Shown here in pieces: positions 35,538 to 44,208 of a stretch of 64,000 nt of DNA (its first letter is position 1; every line of letters begins with the position of its first letter). The stretch comes from Enhygromyxa salina (lineage in GTDB: Bacteria > Myxococcota_A > Polyangia > Nannocystales > Nannocystaceae). Below the pieces are notes generated by a model that worked only from the letters and a program-made list of their open reading frames with translations, was not told where the DNA came from and ran no database searches. The stretch spans positions 19,429 to 83,428 of the forward strand of contig NZ_PVNL01000001.1 of assembly GCF_002994635.1 (NCBI RefSeq). The letters are read 5' to 3'. Made by a program: the position numbers and the translations under genes.

Positions 35538-36955
35538 ACCCTGCCATGCCCCCGATTCAGCTCCTGCTCGCGTCGACAGCCCCGGCCAGCGAGACCCACG
35601 AGGTCCCGCTCACGATCACGCTCGTGTTCACCGGCCTGCTGGTCGGCATGATCCTGTGCCTCGCGTTCGAAGAGAAGATCCACGCCAAGAAGTCGCTGAT
35701 CGCAGGCGTGTTCGCGGTCGTGTCGCTGTTGCTCGGGACCGCCGTGCACATCTTGCCATTTGGCCCGGTGATCGTCGGCGGCCACGAGATCGCCATGCCG
35801 ATCTACATTCCAGCGATCGACTGGGGCGTGATCGCTATCATCTTGGGCTCGAGCCTGTTCATCGACGTCACCAGCAAGTCCGGCCTGTTCACGTGGATCG
35901 CTATCAAGCTGACCAAGGCCTCCAAGGGCGAGCCTCGCCGGCTGCTGTGGCTGTACGGCCTGATGACCGTGGTGTTCTCGGCGGTGCTCAACAACGTCAC
36001 CGCCATGCTGATCGTCGGCTCGCTGACCGGCGTGAGTCTCAAGAAGCTCGGCCGCGAGCAATACCTGCTCGGGTTCTTGCTCGTCGAGGGCCTGCTCACC
36101 AACATCGGCGGCCTGCTCACGCTGATCTCCTCGGTGCCCAACATCATCGTGGGCACCGCGGCGGGCATCAGCTTCATCGAATTCTTCTACAAGGCCAGCC
36201 CCTACGTGATCGTGGCGACCGTGGTGACGGTCGCGATGGGCGTGCGCTTGTTCAAAATCGAGGCGCTGCCCGACGACGCCGCCCGCGAGCAGGCCGCGCT
36301 GCAGGTCGAGAGCTTCGACGAGAACGACGGCATCGAGTCGCCCGGGTTCTTCTGGTTCGGGACCGCGATGACGGGGTTGTTCGTGCTGGTCATTGCGACC
36401 ACCTCGGTGCTGCCCTGGGTCAGCGAGCTGGGCATGGGTTTCGTCGCGCTCGGCTTCGCGGTGATCATGCTGCTGCGCTACAAGAGCAGCGTCGATCAAT
36501 TTTACAAGGGCCTCGACTGGGACCTGCTCGGGTTCTTCGCGGCGCTGTTCGTGGTCATCAACGTGATGGAGCACGCCCAAGTCCTCGCGCTGATCGGCAC
36601 CGGCCTCGCGTGGATGATCGGCCTGGGCGAGACGGCCGGGACCGGGCTGGTGTTGGTGAGCGCGTCGGCGTTCTCCTCGGTCACCGACAACATCCCGCTG
36701 GCGGCGATGTTGGCCAAGATCCTCGGGAACATGGGCACCCCCAGCACCGATCCAAAGTGGTGGTCGGTCGTGTTTGGGGCCAACCTGGGCGGCAACCTCA
36801 CGCCGATCGGATCGGCCTCGACGCTGGTCGCGGTCACGATCATCCACCGCTACAAGTTGGACCTCAGCTTCGCGGGCTTCGTGGTCAAGGCCCTGCCCTA
36901 TGCGCTGATCCAGATCGCGCTCGCGGTCGCCTATGTGCTGTTGGTGCTGGCCTGA
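35534..36955 (+). CDS. NhaD/ArsB-superfamily ion transporter
   Basis: 473 residues from the overlapping GTG, or 469 from the ATG at 35546. About 11-12 TM helices. The two family repeats carry the conserved NNVTAMLIVGSLTGVS-type region (about 153-170) and SVTDNIPLAAMLAKIL (about 377-392), each with an Asn or Asp in a broken helix, as in NhaD antiporters and the citrate/arsenite IT superfamily. A late GANLGGNLTPIGSAS motif is also characteristic. NhaD proteins exchange sodium or lithium for protons; arsenite or dicarboxylate transport cannot be excluded from sequence alone. It is translationally coupled to the Usp-like gene upstream. Confidence 0.8.
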   Translation: MNPAMPPIQLLLASTAPASETHEVPLTITLVFTGLLVGMILCLAFEEKIHAKKSLIAGVFAVVSLLLGTAVHILPFGPVIVGGHEIAMPIYIPAIDWGVIAIILGSSLFIDVTSKSGLFTWIAIKLTKASKGEPRRLLWLYGLMTVVFSAVLNNVTAMLIVGSLTGVSLKKLGREQYLLGFLLVEGLLTNIGGLLTLISSVPNIIVGTAAGISFIEFFYKASPYVIVATVVTVAMGVRLFKIEALPDDAAREQAALQVESFDENDGIESPGFFWFGTAMTGLFVLVIATTSVLPWVSELGMGFVALGFAVIMLLRYKSSVDQFYKGLDWDLLGFFAALFVVINVMEHAQVLALIGTGLAWMIGLGETAGTGLVLVSASAFSSVTDNIPLAAMLAKILGNMGTPSTDPKWWSVVFGANLGGNLTPIGSASTLVAVTIIHRYKLDLSFAGFVVKALPYALIQIALAVAYVLLVLA

Positions 36956-36959
36956 TTAG

Positions 36960-37865
36960 CTACGGGGTCGGGACCCGCTCGACCGCCTCCAACACGCCGC
37001 GCAGTTGATCGACAATGGGCGTGAACGCGGGGTCCAGGGCCCGCCCGTCTTCGAGCTTGGTCAGCATCGCCCGCACGCACTCCCAACGTCCGTCTGCGGC
37101 GCACGAGCGACCGATCTCCAGCGCCGCGCGGGTCTCACATTGTTGGCTGAAGTCGTCGTCGAGCCCGCGGGTGTCCTCCGCGATTCGAGCGAGCGCGGGT
37201 CCGTCGTGGTCGGTCCAGGCATCTTCGGCGATGAACCGCGCGCGCTCGAGCAAGCGGCGACGGGCGAGCGCCTGCTTGTCTGGATCCGTCCACGCGCGGT
37301 GCAAGACGAGGGTCGTCGCAACCTTCAACGAGGCGTCGCCAGCCTGGGCCAGGCGGTGGTCGTCGGCCTGATCGGCCTGTTTGCGGGCGAGCTGCTCGCC
37401 GTCGCGCTTGCCCTGGGCGAGGAGCAGCTCGTGCAGCTCGGCCGCGCCCTCGGACGCACGATCGTCAGCGTCGAGCGCGTCAAACTCGGCCTGGGCGCGG
37501 ACGAAGTCGCCGGCCGCGGCGGCGACCCGAACGCCGTCGAGGCTCGGCGCCGGGTAGAACCAACACACCGCGATCTGAACGCAACACCCAAGCACGACGA
37601 TCCCCGGCAAGAGCACAGCCAGCGGGCGCCGCCGAGACCGGTCGAGCAACGGAACGAGCGCGAGGAACAGCGCGACCGCGGACACGCCCAGTCCCAGCAA
37701 GATTGCGTCGTAGCTCGCGTAGTCGGCATACCACTCGCCGCGGTCTTCGTAGCGCGACAGCAGCCACCAGCCGACGATCAGCCAGCCCAGCGCGGCGGCG
37801 GCCGCAAACTTGGCCGCGCGGCTCAGCATGGAGCTCAGCGCGTCGGTCAGCGCGTCGGTCAGCAT
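36960..37865 (-). CDS. Membrane protein with C-terminal helical repeats
   Basis: A 301-residue protein with three N-terminal TM segments (about residues 17-35, 51-72, 80-102), then a soluble all-helical region rich in Ala, Arg and Asp that looks TPR-like (AAAGDFVRAQAEFDALDADD, ARRRLLERARFIAED). The first 15 codons contain a 12-bp direct repeat (AGCGCGTCGGTC on the plus strand) that creates two alternative in-frame starts, LTDALTDAL. The more natural start may be the ATG at 37829. No family is recognised. It ends 4 nt from the NhaD gene stop. Confidence 0.55.
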   Translation of the reverse strand: MLTDALTDALSSMLSRAAKFAAAAALGWLIVGWWLLSRYEDRGEWYADYASYDAILLGLGVSAVALFLALVPLLDRSRRRPLAVLLPGIVVLGCCVQIAVCWFYPAPSLDGVRVAAAAGDFVRAQAEFDALDADDRASEGAAELHELLLAQGKRDGEQLARKQADQADDHRLAQAGDASLKVATTLVLHRAWTDPDKQALARRRLLERARFIAEDAWTDHDGPALARIAEDTRGLDDDFSQQCETRAALEIGRSCAADGRWECVRAMLTKLEDGRALDPAFTPIVDQLRGVLEAVERVPTP

Positions 37866-38218
37866 CGGGCGCGAGACTAGCAGGCCGACTGGACCTGGAG
37901 CTGCAGGGCAAGCGCTGACTTTCGGCGCGGGCGAGGCTCATTGCCCGCCACTCGCAGACTGGTTCACATGAGCAACGATCCCCTTGCGCGCCGTCGCGAC
38001 TGGGGCTAGGGTTCGCGTCTACACGGCAAGGCCATGTACAAGTCGCACTTCCAATAGTCCGCTCGTCTCGAGCCCGTCACAACGTTGACTCGACGCCTCT
38101 GCTCCTGCGTGCCCGCTCGTCGTGGCCGCACTGGCAGAGGCAGGACCGCTCGTCTGCGCGCGCGCCCACACCTATTTGGTGCAGTGGCGCGAGTGAGGAC
38201 GGCGACTGGAAAGCCGCG
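37866..38218 (+). promoter_or_regulatory. Structured leader of the hflX-ABC-F operon with two short upstream ORFs
   Basis: No protein gene of normal size is present. Two short ORFs occur: 37968-38009 (MSNDPLARRRDWG) and 38034-38057 (MYKSHFQ). Several hairpins follow: GCTCG/CGAGC at 38061-38073; GCCTCTGC/GCAGAGGC at 38095-38141 with an inner GTGC/GCAC; and CGCGCC/GGCGCG at 38161-38191 with an inner CACC/GGTG, just upstream of the hflX ribosome-binding site (GGAAAG). This fits attenuation controlled by a translating ribosome, as described for HflX and ABC-F resistance genes. Ribosome-binding sites of the short ORFs are weak. Confidence 0.4.
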
Positions 38219-39595
38219 ATGAAATTCCATTCGAAGCCAATTGAAGAACACACTGAAGTCCCGCTCGCCGACGACGGCCGCCGGGAGCAACTGATTGAAC
38301 ACTGGGCCCGCGTGGACGGACGCCCCAACATCCGCGCCGACGGACAAAACGCCTGTTACGTGGTGTCTGTCGGGGTCTGGGACGATCCTGCCCAGCAGCA
38401 GGCGCAGCTGGCCGAGATCCTGGGGCTGGTCCGCGCGCAAGGGGATCGGGTTGTCGGATACGAGACCTATCAGCGCAGTCGGCCCGATCCACGTACCTAT
38501 TTGGGGACCGGGACGGCCGAGGCGATCGCCGCCCGGGCGACCGCGGCGGGCGCCGATCTACTGGTCATCGACGCGGAGCTGAGCCCATCGCAGACCCGCA
38601 ACCTCGAGGACGCGACAGGCTTCTCGGTGAGTGACCGTGAAGCGGTGATCCTCAATGTATTCTTGATTCACGCGAAGACCCGGAAGGCGCGGATTCAAGT
38701 CGAGATTGCCCAGCTCGAGTATCTACGCCCGCGGATCCGCGGGATCGGGCTGGACATGGATCAGCAGGCCGGCGGGCTCACGAAGGCTCGCGGCCCGGGC
38801 GAGACGGCGTCGGAGCTGCTCGCGCGCCAGCTCGACGGTCGCCTGGCCGAGCTGCGCAAGCAAAACGCGAAGCTCGAGCGGGCCGAACAGACCCAGCGCA
38901 AGGGCCGGGAGTCGTGCGAGCGGGTGGCCCTGGTCGGGTACACCAACGCGGGCAAGACCTCACTCATGAACGGGCTGACCGCGGCCGGGCTGTCGGCCCG
39001 GGACATGCCGTTCGAGACGCTGGACACCACCTCTCGCAGCCTGACGCGGCACGGGGGCGACGTGGTGATCAGCGACACGGTCGGCTTCATTCGGCGACTG
39101 CCGGCCCGGCTGTTGGCCAGCTTCGAGACCACGCTCGCGGAGCTGCGCGAGGCCTCGCTGCTGGCGATCGTGGTCGATCTATCCGACCCCGAGTGGTGCA
39201 TGCACCTCGACACGACCCACGCCGTGCTCGCGCGGATCGAGGCCGACCAGATCCCGCGTTACTACGTATATAACAAGCTCGATCGGATCGAGCAGGCGCC
39301 GTCAACCGAGCAGCTGCAAGCGCGCAGCGGCGGCCACGAGTTTGCCGTGCTCAGCAGCACGGACGTGGACGCGGTCGCCCGGCTCGAGACCGCGCTGATC
39401 GACGCTGCCCGGCATCGGCACCAGCGCACCCGCGTGTTCGTGCCGTACGCGGCTGCCGACGTGATTACGTCGATCTATGCGGGCTGTCGGGTGATCACGA
39501 CCAACGCGACCGAGCGCGGTCTGGCGTTCACGATCGAGGGCACGCCCCAAGTGATCGCCGGGATCCGGCGCGCAGCGAAGGCGGTGCAGCGATGA
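38219..39595 (+). CDS. hflX: Ribosome-splitting GTPase HflX
   Basis: 458 residues. It has the N-terminal HflX domain (VVGYETYQRSRPDPRTYLG, then VIDAELSPSQTRNLED and VFLIHAKTRKARIQVEIAQL), the RGPGET motif and a coiled linker. The G domain carries G1 VGYTNAGKTS (about 239-248), G3 DTVGF (286-290) and G4 NKLD (352-355). HflX splits stalled 70S ribosomes after heat or antibiotic stress. Its stop overlaps the start of an ABC-F gene (ATGA), making a ribosome-rescue pair. The long structured leader upstream suggests control by translation state. Confidence 0.93.
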   Translation: MKFHSKPIEEHTEVPLADDGRREQLIEHWARVDGRPNIRADGQNACYVVSVGVWDDPAQQQAQLAEILGLVRAQGDRVVGYETYQRSRPDPRTYLGTGTAEAIAARATAAGADLLVIDAELSPSQTRNLEDATGFSVSDREAVILNVFLIHAKTRKARIQVEIAQLEYLRPRIRGIGLDMDQQAGGLTKARGPGETASELLARQLDGRLAELRKQNAKLERAEQTQRKGRESCERVALVGYTNAGKTSLMNGLTAAGLSARDMPFETLDTTSRSLTRHGGDVVISDTVGFIRRLPARLLASFETTLAELREASLLAIVVDLSDPEWCMHLDTTHAVLARIEADQIPRYYVYNKLDRIEQAPSTEQLQARSGGHEFAVLSSTDVDAVARLETALIDAARHRHQRTRVFVPYAAADVITSIYAGCRVITTNATERGLAFTIEGTPQVIAGIRRAAKAVQR

Positions 39596-41163
39596 CCGCC
39601 GGGCCTCATCGAGCCCTGGTGGCGCTGCACGGCGTCGACGTTGACTCGCCGACCCGCCGACCGCTGATCCGCGATCTCGGGCTCAGCGTCTCGGTCGGCG
39701 ATCGCGTCGCGCTGATCGGCCGCAACGGCGTGGGCAAGTCGACCTTGCTCGAGCTGCTCGGCGGGCGCGTCACGCCCGAGCGTGGCGTGGTGAGCCTGAC
39801 CACCGCGCCGGCCTTCGTCCGCCAAGATCCAAGCCGGGACGAGGCCCTCGGCAGCGCGCGAGACCTGCTGGATCGCGCGCGGGTCGAGCCCGAGCTCGAG
39901 GGTGAGCTGGCCCGGGAGCTCGCCGAGGTCGGGCTCCGGCCGCTGACACAGCTGCTCGCGGCCCAGGAGCTCAGCCGCGGCGAGGTCCGCAAGCTGCTCC
40001 TGATCGCGGCCAAGCTCGCGCAGCCCGAGCTGTTGTTGCTCGACGAACCCTCCGAGGACCTCGACGCCGCGGGCGAGGCCTGGCTGCAGCGGTGGTTGCC
40101 GAGCTTTCGCGGGGGCTTGATCGTCGCGTCGCACAGCCGCCGCTTGCTCCGCTGTTTCGAGCACTTCTTCATCGTCGCCGAGTCCGGCTGTCGGTATCTG
40201 GCCGGCAGCTTCGAGCAGCTCGAGCGTCAACTCGAGCGAGAGCAGGCTGATCGGCAGCGACGCTACGTCGAGGATCTGAAGACCCTCGCTGACGCCGAGC
40301 GCCACAACCACGCGGTCAACCAACGGCGGCGACGCAAGAAGAACGTGGGCCGACTCCACGAGCTGCGCCGCTGCACGTCGCGGTGCCGGCTCAACGACAA
40401 GCGCAGCTACGCGCAAGAGAGCCAGGCCAAGGCCGCGAAGATCCGCAACGAACGGATCGGCGCGACCCGTGAGTGGACGCGATCGACCCGACGCGCGCTG
40501 CGGGTCCAGCTGCCGCTGCGGGCCCTGGTTGCGACGCTGCCGGACCCCGATGGTGAACCGCTGATCTCGCTGTCAGACGTCGGCGTCGCGGTCGGTGGGC
40601 GGCCGTTGTTCGATCGCGTCAGCGCGCGCCTCGGTCGCGAGCGCGTGGGCGTTGTCGGGCAAAACGGAAGCGGCAAGACCACGCTGGTGCAGGTCATGCT
40701 CGGCGAGCGGGCACCGAGCCACGGCACGGCGACGCGCCGGTCTGAACGGATCGGCTCGATCGCCCAGGGCGCGAGCGACTGGGTCTCAAACGACAGCCTG
40801 CTCACGCGGCTGCTCGATCGCTCGAGCGCGGCGTCGCTCGACGAGGCCGCCCAGCTGCTGCTCGCCCACCGGTTCCCGCTCGCGCTCGCCGAGCGTCCGC
40901 TCGCGTCGCTCAGTCCCGGCGAGCGGGTCCGGGCCGCGCTGATCTGCCTGTCGCGGCAGACCCCAGCGCTCGAGCTGTTGGTCCTCGATGAGCCGACCTT
41001 CAGCCTGGACCTCGTCGGCCTCGCGGCGCTCGAGGCCGCCCTCGCGGCCTGGCCCGGCGGGCTCGTGGTGGTCAGCCACGATCGAGAGTTTCTCGACGCG
41101 ATCGGGACGCGAGCCAAGCTCACGCTCGACGGCCGCGGCGGCCACACCTGGACTTGCTATTAG
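39592..41163 (+). CDS. ABC-F family ATPase (ribosome-associated, antibiotic-resistance-like)
   Basis: 523 residues with two ABC domains and no TM segments. Domain 1 has Walker A IGRNGVGKST, an altered signature ELSRGEVRKLLL, and Walker B ELLLLDEPSEDLD. Domain 2 has GQNGSGKTT, LSPGERVRAAL and LLVLDEPTFSLD. The interdomain linker (about 215-300) is very basic (NQRRRRKKNVGRLHELRR), as in ABC-F proteins that reach the peptidyl-transferase centre. The altered signature in domain 1 and the short, basic linker resemble resistance-type members more than the housekeeping EttA/Uup. It overlaps hflX by 4 nt, so the two are co-translated. Confidence 0.85.
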   Translation: MTAGPHRALVALHGVDVDSPTRRPLIRDLGLSVSVGDRVALIGRNGVGKSTLLELLGGRVTPERGVVSLTTAPAFVRQDPSRDEALGSARDLLDRARVEPELEGELARELAEVGLRPLTQLLAAQELSRGEVRKLLLIAAKLAQPELLLLDEPSEDLDAAGEAWLQRWLPSFRGGLIVASHSRRLLRCFEHFFIVAESGCRYLAGSFEQLERQLEREQADRQRRYVEDLKTLADAERHNHAVNQRRRRKKNVGRLHELRRCTSRCRLNDKRSYAQESQAKAAKIRNERIGATREWTRSTRRALRVQLPLRALVATLPDPDGEPLISLSDVGVAVGGRPLFDRVSARLGRERVGVVGQNGSGKTTLVQVMLGERAPSHGTATRRSERIGSIAQGASDWVSNDSLLTRLLDRSSAASLDEAAQLLLAHRFPLALAERPLASLSPGERVRAALICLSRQTPALELLVLDEPTFSLDLVGLAALEAALAAWPGGLVVVSHDREFLDAIGTRAKLTLDGRGGHTWTCY

Positions 41164-41165
41164 CT

Positions 41166-42398
41166 TCAGTCCTGACCGCAGTAGCGCAGCTGGCAGGCCG
41201 GCGTGTTCGGCAGGTTGTACAGGTAGTAGTCGGGGCACGCGACGACCTGAACGTTGGCGTTCCAGTTGCACTGGTTGCCGCTCCAGTTGAAGCACACCTG
41301 ACGCGCGACGATGCCGTCGTTGAGCTCGGGGTGGGCTCCGTTGAGCCACCCTGTCGCATGGGTGGCGCAGTTGCTGCTGGGGATCACGGTCTCGGACATC
41401 TGGGTGCCAGCGTCGCCCGTGAACCGGTACCAGCCCGGTCCCTGCCAGCCATTGCCGACCTGTTGATCGCAGAACGCCCCGCCGCCGACCTGGTTCTTGT
41501 TGCGGTTGGCCCCCGTGAACTCCGTGTAGGGCAAGAAGCACTGGGGATCCGCCGACGCGATGCACATGGTGTCGCAGCCGTCATCGTCGTCTTGATCGCC
41601 GTCGTCGCACTCTTCGACGCCGTCGTGCTTGAAGCCGTCGCCACACACCGCGATCGTGCACGCGGTCGTGCACGCGTCGTTGTCGCTGTCGTTCTGGTCG
41701 TCGCACTCCTCGACGCCGTCGTAGACGATGCCATCACCACACTGGGCGGGCGTGCAAAACGGTGAGGTGCACGCGTCGTTGCTCTCCATGTTGCCGTCGT
41801 CGCAGACCTCGACCCCGGCCTGGACGTAACCGTCGCCGCAGAACGCCAGCTGGCAAGCCGGGCAGTCGTCCGCGGTCACCATGTTGCCGTCGTCGCACTG
41901 CTCGCCCTCTTGGAGGATGCCGTCGCCGCACTCGCCGGTGAGGCAGGTCGCCGTGCAGCCGTCGGCGTCGTCGTCGTTGCCGTCGTCACACGCCTCGACC
42001 CCGGTCTGGGTGAAGCCATCGCCACAGGTCGCGAGCTTGCAGCCCGCGACGCAGTCGTCGGTGTTGTCGGCGTTTTGATCGTCGCACTCCTCGAACCCCT
42101 CGTAGAGGAAGCCGTCGCCACACGAGGCGATCGTGCACAGCGGCGTGCACTGGCCAGACTCGCTGTTCTGCGGGCCGAGGTCGCACTGCTCGCCGGGATC
42201 GACGATCCCGTCGCCGCAGCTCTGGGATGGATCACCGTCGCCGTCGCCGTCGCCGGTGGTCTCGTCGCCGTCACCGTCGCCCGGGGTCGTCGTCGTGGTC
42301 GTCGTGAAGGTCGCGCTCCCGAACCGGTCGTCGTTGTCCGGCTCCGCACAGGCGAGCGTGAACAAGGGGGCTAGGAAGAGGGCAAGCGAGCGGCGCAT
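41166..42398 (-). CDS. Cysteine-rich CGDG-repeat lipoprotein with C-terminal D8C (uromodulin-like) domain
   Basis: 410 residues from the ATG at 42398. The lipoprotein signal is LFTLAC (Cys17). A Thr-rich and GDGDG acidic linker (about 30-57) is followed by about seven CGDG...E.CDD.N repeats (61-280; DUF4215/myxococcus cysteine-rich repeat). Residues 287-407 form a different domain with exactly eight cysteines (287, 310, 344, 369, 377, 388, 402, 407). It reads GWYRFTGDAG, MSET, GWLNGAHP, CFNWSGNQCNW and YYLYNLPNTPACQLRYC. This is strikingly like the D8C domain of animal uromodulin/GP2/OIT3. Function is presumably surface binding; the role in a bacterium is unknown. Confidence 0.85.
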   Translation of the reverse strand: MRRSLALFLAPLFTLACAEPDNDDRFGSATFTTTTTTTPGDGDGDETTGDGDGDGDPSQSCGDGIVDPGEQCDLGPQNSESGQCTPLCTIASCGDGFLYEGFEECDDQNADNTDDCVAGCKLATCGDGFTQTGVEACDDGNDDDADGCTATCLTGECGDGILQEGEQCDDGNMVTADDCPACQLAFCGDGYVQAGVEVCDDGNMESNDACTSPFCTPAQCGDGIVYDGVEECDDQNDSDNDACTTACTIAVCGDGFKHDGVEECDDGDQDDDDGCDTMCIASADPQCFLPYTEFTGANRNKNQVGGGAFCDQQVGNGWQGPGWYRFTGDAGTQMSETVIPSSNCATHATGWLNGAHPELNDGIVARQVCFNWSGNQCNWNANVQVVACPDYYLYNLPNTPACQLRYCGQD

Positions 42399-42609
42399 GG
42401 CTGATGCTACGGCGATCACCGGGGCAGATCCAACCGCAATCGGCGTGCGCGCTCGCGCTCGGTAGCTTGGCCAGACCACCACCGTGGACAGCACGCACTC
42501 GCCGCGACGGTCCAACCGGAAATGGAACCAGCGGGCCCGCTGCCCCCCGGGACGATCTGGGTGTTTTTCTGGTTGCGATCATAGTGTTTATCGGACACCA
42601 TCATGGCCC

Positions 42610-43056
42610 ATGCTCGAGCGACTCGAGTTTTATCGTCAAGAAGATGTGCTGGGAGAGTTCTCGAACTTCTCGAGTCACCCGATCGAGCTCGACGGGCAGT
42701 TGTGGGCGACGACCGAGCACTACTTTCAAGCCCAGAAGTTCCACGATCCCGAGCTGCGTGAGCGCGTCCGTCTGGCGCCCAGTCCAGGCCAGGCGGCCAA
42801 GCTCGGGCGCCGGCTCGCGGGGCTGCGTGCGGACTGGGAGCAGGTCAAGGAGTCCGTCATGCTCGACGCGCTGCGGGCCAAATTCGGGCAGCACCCCCGA
42901 CTAGCGCGGCTGCTGCTCGGCACCGGGGACGCCGAGCTGGTCGAGCACACCCGCAACGACAGCTACTGGGCCGACGGCGGTGACGGCAGCGGACGCAACC
43001 GGCTGGGCGTGCTGTTGATGCAGCTGCGCGCCGAGCTGCGAACCCGCGACGAGTGA
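42610..43056 (+). CDS. NADAR/YbiA-like family protein (putative N-glycosidase)
   Basis: 148 residues starting at the ATG at 42610. It contains the family run GEFSNFSSHPIELDG, then WATTEHYFQAQKFHDPELRERV, then MLDALRAKFGQHP and LVEHTRNDSYWADGGDGSGRNRLG. E. coli YbiA, the best-studied relative, removes harmful riboflavin-pathway intermediates; other NADAR domains act on ADP-ribose. The predicted catalytic Glu and Trp are present in the WGDG-like end (here WADGGDG). It converges with the zinc-exporter gene and is divergent from the cysteine-rich lipoprotein. Confidence 0.85.
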   Translation: MLERLEFYRQEDVLGEFSNFSSHPIELDGQLWATTEHYFQAQKFHDPELRERVRLAPSPGQAAKLGRRLAGLRADWEQVKESVMLDALRAKFGQHPRLARLLLGTGDAELVEHTRNDSYWADGGDGSGRNRLGVLLMQLRAELRTRDE

Positions 43057-43098
43057 CGCTTGTCGCGGGTTCAGACCGGCGCCGACACCTGCCCAACC

Positions 43099-44061
43099 TC
43101 AGCAGCGCTGCGGGCAGGGTCGGTCGCCGCTCGACTCGAGCTGCAGGGTCGAGTGGGCGATCCCAAACCGGGTCGAGAGCTCGCGCTCGGCATCTCGAAC
43201 CAGGTCCCCCGCCTGCCCATCGACCACCAGGTGGGCCGTGAGCGCGACGTCGCGGGTGCCGAGCGCCCACACGTGGAGATCGTGCACCTCGACCACGCGC
43301 GGGTGCTCGCCGAGGTACGCCCGCACGCGATCGAGGTCGATGTGCCGCGGCGCAGCGTCGAGCGCGAGATTGAGGGCCTCGCGCAGCAGCGACCAGGTGC
43401 CCACGAAGATCACCACCGCGATCACCAGGCTCACGACCGGGTCCAACCAGCGCCAGCCGGTGAACAGCAGCAGCGCGCCGGTCACGACCACGCCCAGCGA
43501 GACCGCCGCGTCGGCGGCCATGTGCACGAAGGCGCCCCGCAGGTTGAGGTCGGAGCCGTGTCCGTGCTCATGACCATGCCCGTGACTGTGGCCGTGCCCC
43601 TGACCATGACCATGACCGTGACCCTGATCGCTGCGCAGCAGGATCACGGCCGACAGCAGGTTGATCACCACGCCAATCCCAGCGACCACCATCATCGTCA
43701 CCGCCGTCGGCGCGGGCGGATCGGCGAGCCGCTCGATCGCCTCCCAGGTCAGCGCCCCGGTCGCGGCGATCAACAGCAGCGCGTTGGCCAGCGCCGCCAG
43801 CACCGTGGACTTGCGCAGCCCGTAGGTCCGCTGACCCGAGGGTGACCGACGCGCGAGCCAAGCCGCCCCCCACGCGATCAGCAGCCCGAGCACGTCGCCC
43901 AGGTTGTGAGCGGCGTCGGCCAGCAGCGCGACCGAGTCCGCCGCGAACCCATAGCCAAACTCGGCGACGACATACGCCGAGTTCAGGACCACCCCGAACG
44001 CGAACGCTCGATCGATCCGGCGATCGTGATCGTGATCGTGATCGTGGCTGTGGTCGGGCAT
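43099..44061 (-). CDS. Cation diffusion facilitator, zinc-type exporter
   Basis: A 320-residue CDF transporter with six TM helices. TM2 carries the metal site ALLADAAHNLGD and TM5 HMAADAAVSLG, the canonical pair of H/D-x3-D sites for zinc. The N-terminus (HSHDHDHDHD) and the loop between TM4 and TM5 (GHGHGHGQGHGHSHGHGHEH) are histidine-rich. The C-terminal cytoplasmic domain has HDLHVWALG. It removes zinc (perhaps Co or Cd) from the cytosol in exchange for protons. The N-terminal His-Asp stretch is encoded by a 6-bp tandem repeat at 44022-44045. Confidence 0.9.
   Translation of the reverse strand: MPDHSHDHDHDHDRRIDRAFAFGVVLNSAYVVAEFGYGFAADSVALLADAAHNLGDVLGLLIAWGAAWLARRSPSGQRTYGLRKSTVLAALANALLLIAATGALTWEAIERLADPPAPTAVTMMVVAGIGVVINLLSAVILLRSDQGHGHGHGQGHGHSHGHGHEHGHGSDLNLRGAFVHMAADAAVSLGVVVTGALLLFTGWRWLDPVVSLVIAVVIFVGTWSLLREALNLALDAAPRHIDLDRVRAYLGEHPRVVEVHDLHVWALGTRDVALTAHLVVDGQAGDLVRDAERELSTRFGIAHSTLQLESSGDRPCPQRC
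44022..44045. repeat. Hexanucleotide tandem repeat in the CDF gene
   Basis: Four copies of GATCGT on the plus strand encode the His-Asp run of the zinc exporter. Slippage by 6 nt would change the metal-binding tail without breaking the frame. Confidence 0.75.
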
Positions 44062-44208
44062 CGGCGTGGTCGCTCGCGGGTCGTGGTTCTATAGCCTGTC
44101 GGCTCGTTCGGCGCCCGTCCGCCAGCGCCTGCTGACGGTCGTGGCGTAGTGGCCGCACGATGATGCCACGAGCGACGGCGCAGCTTCGAACACCCACCCC
44201 GGACGTCC

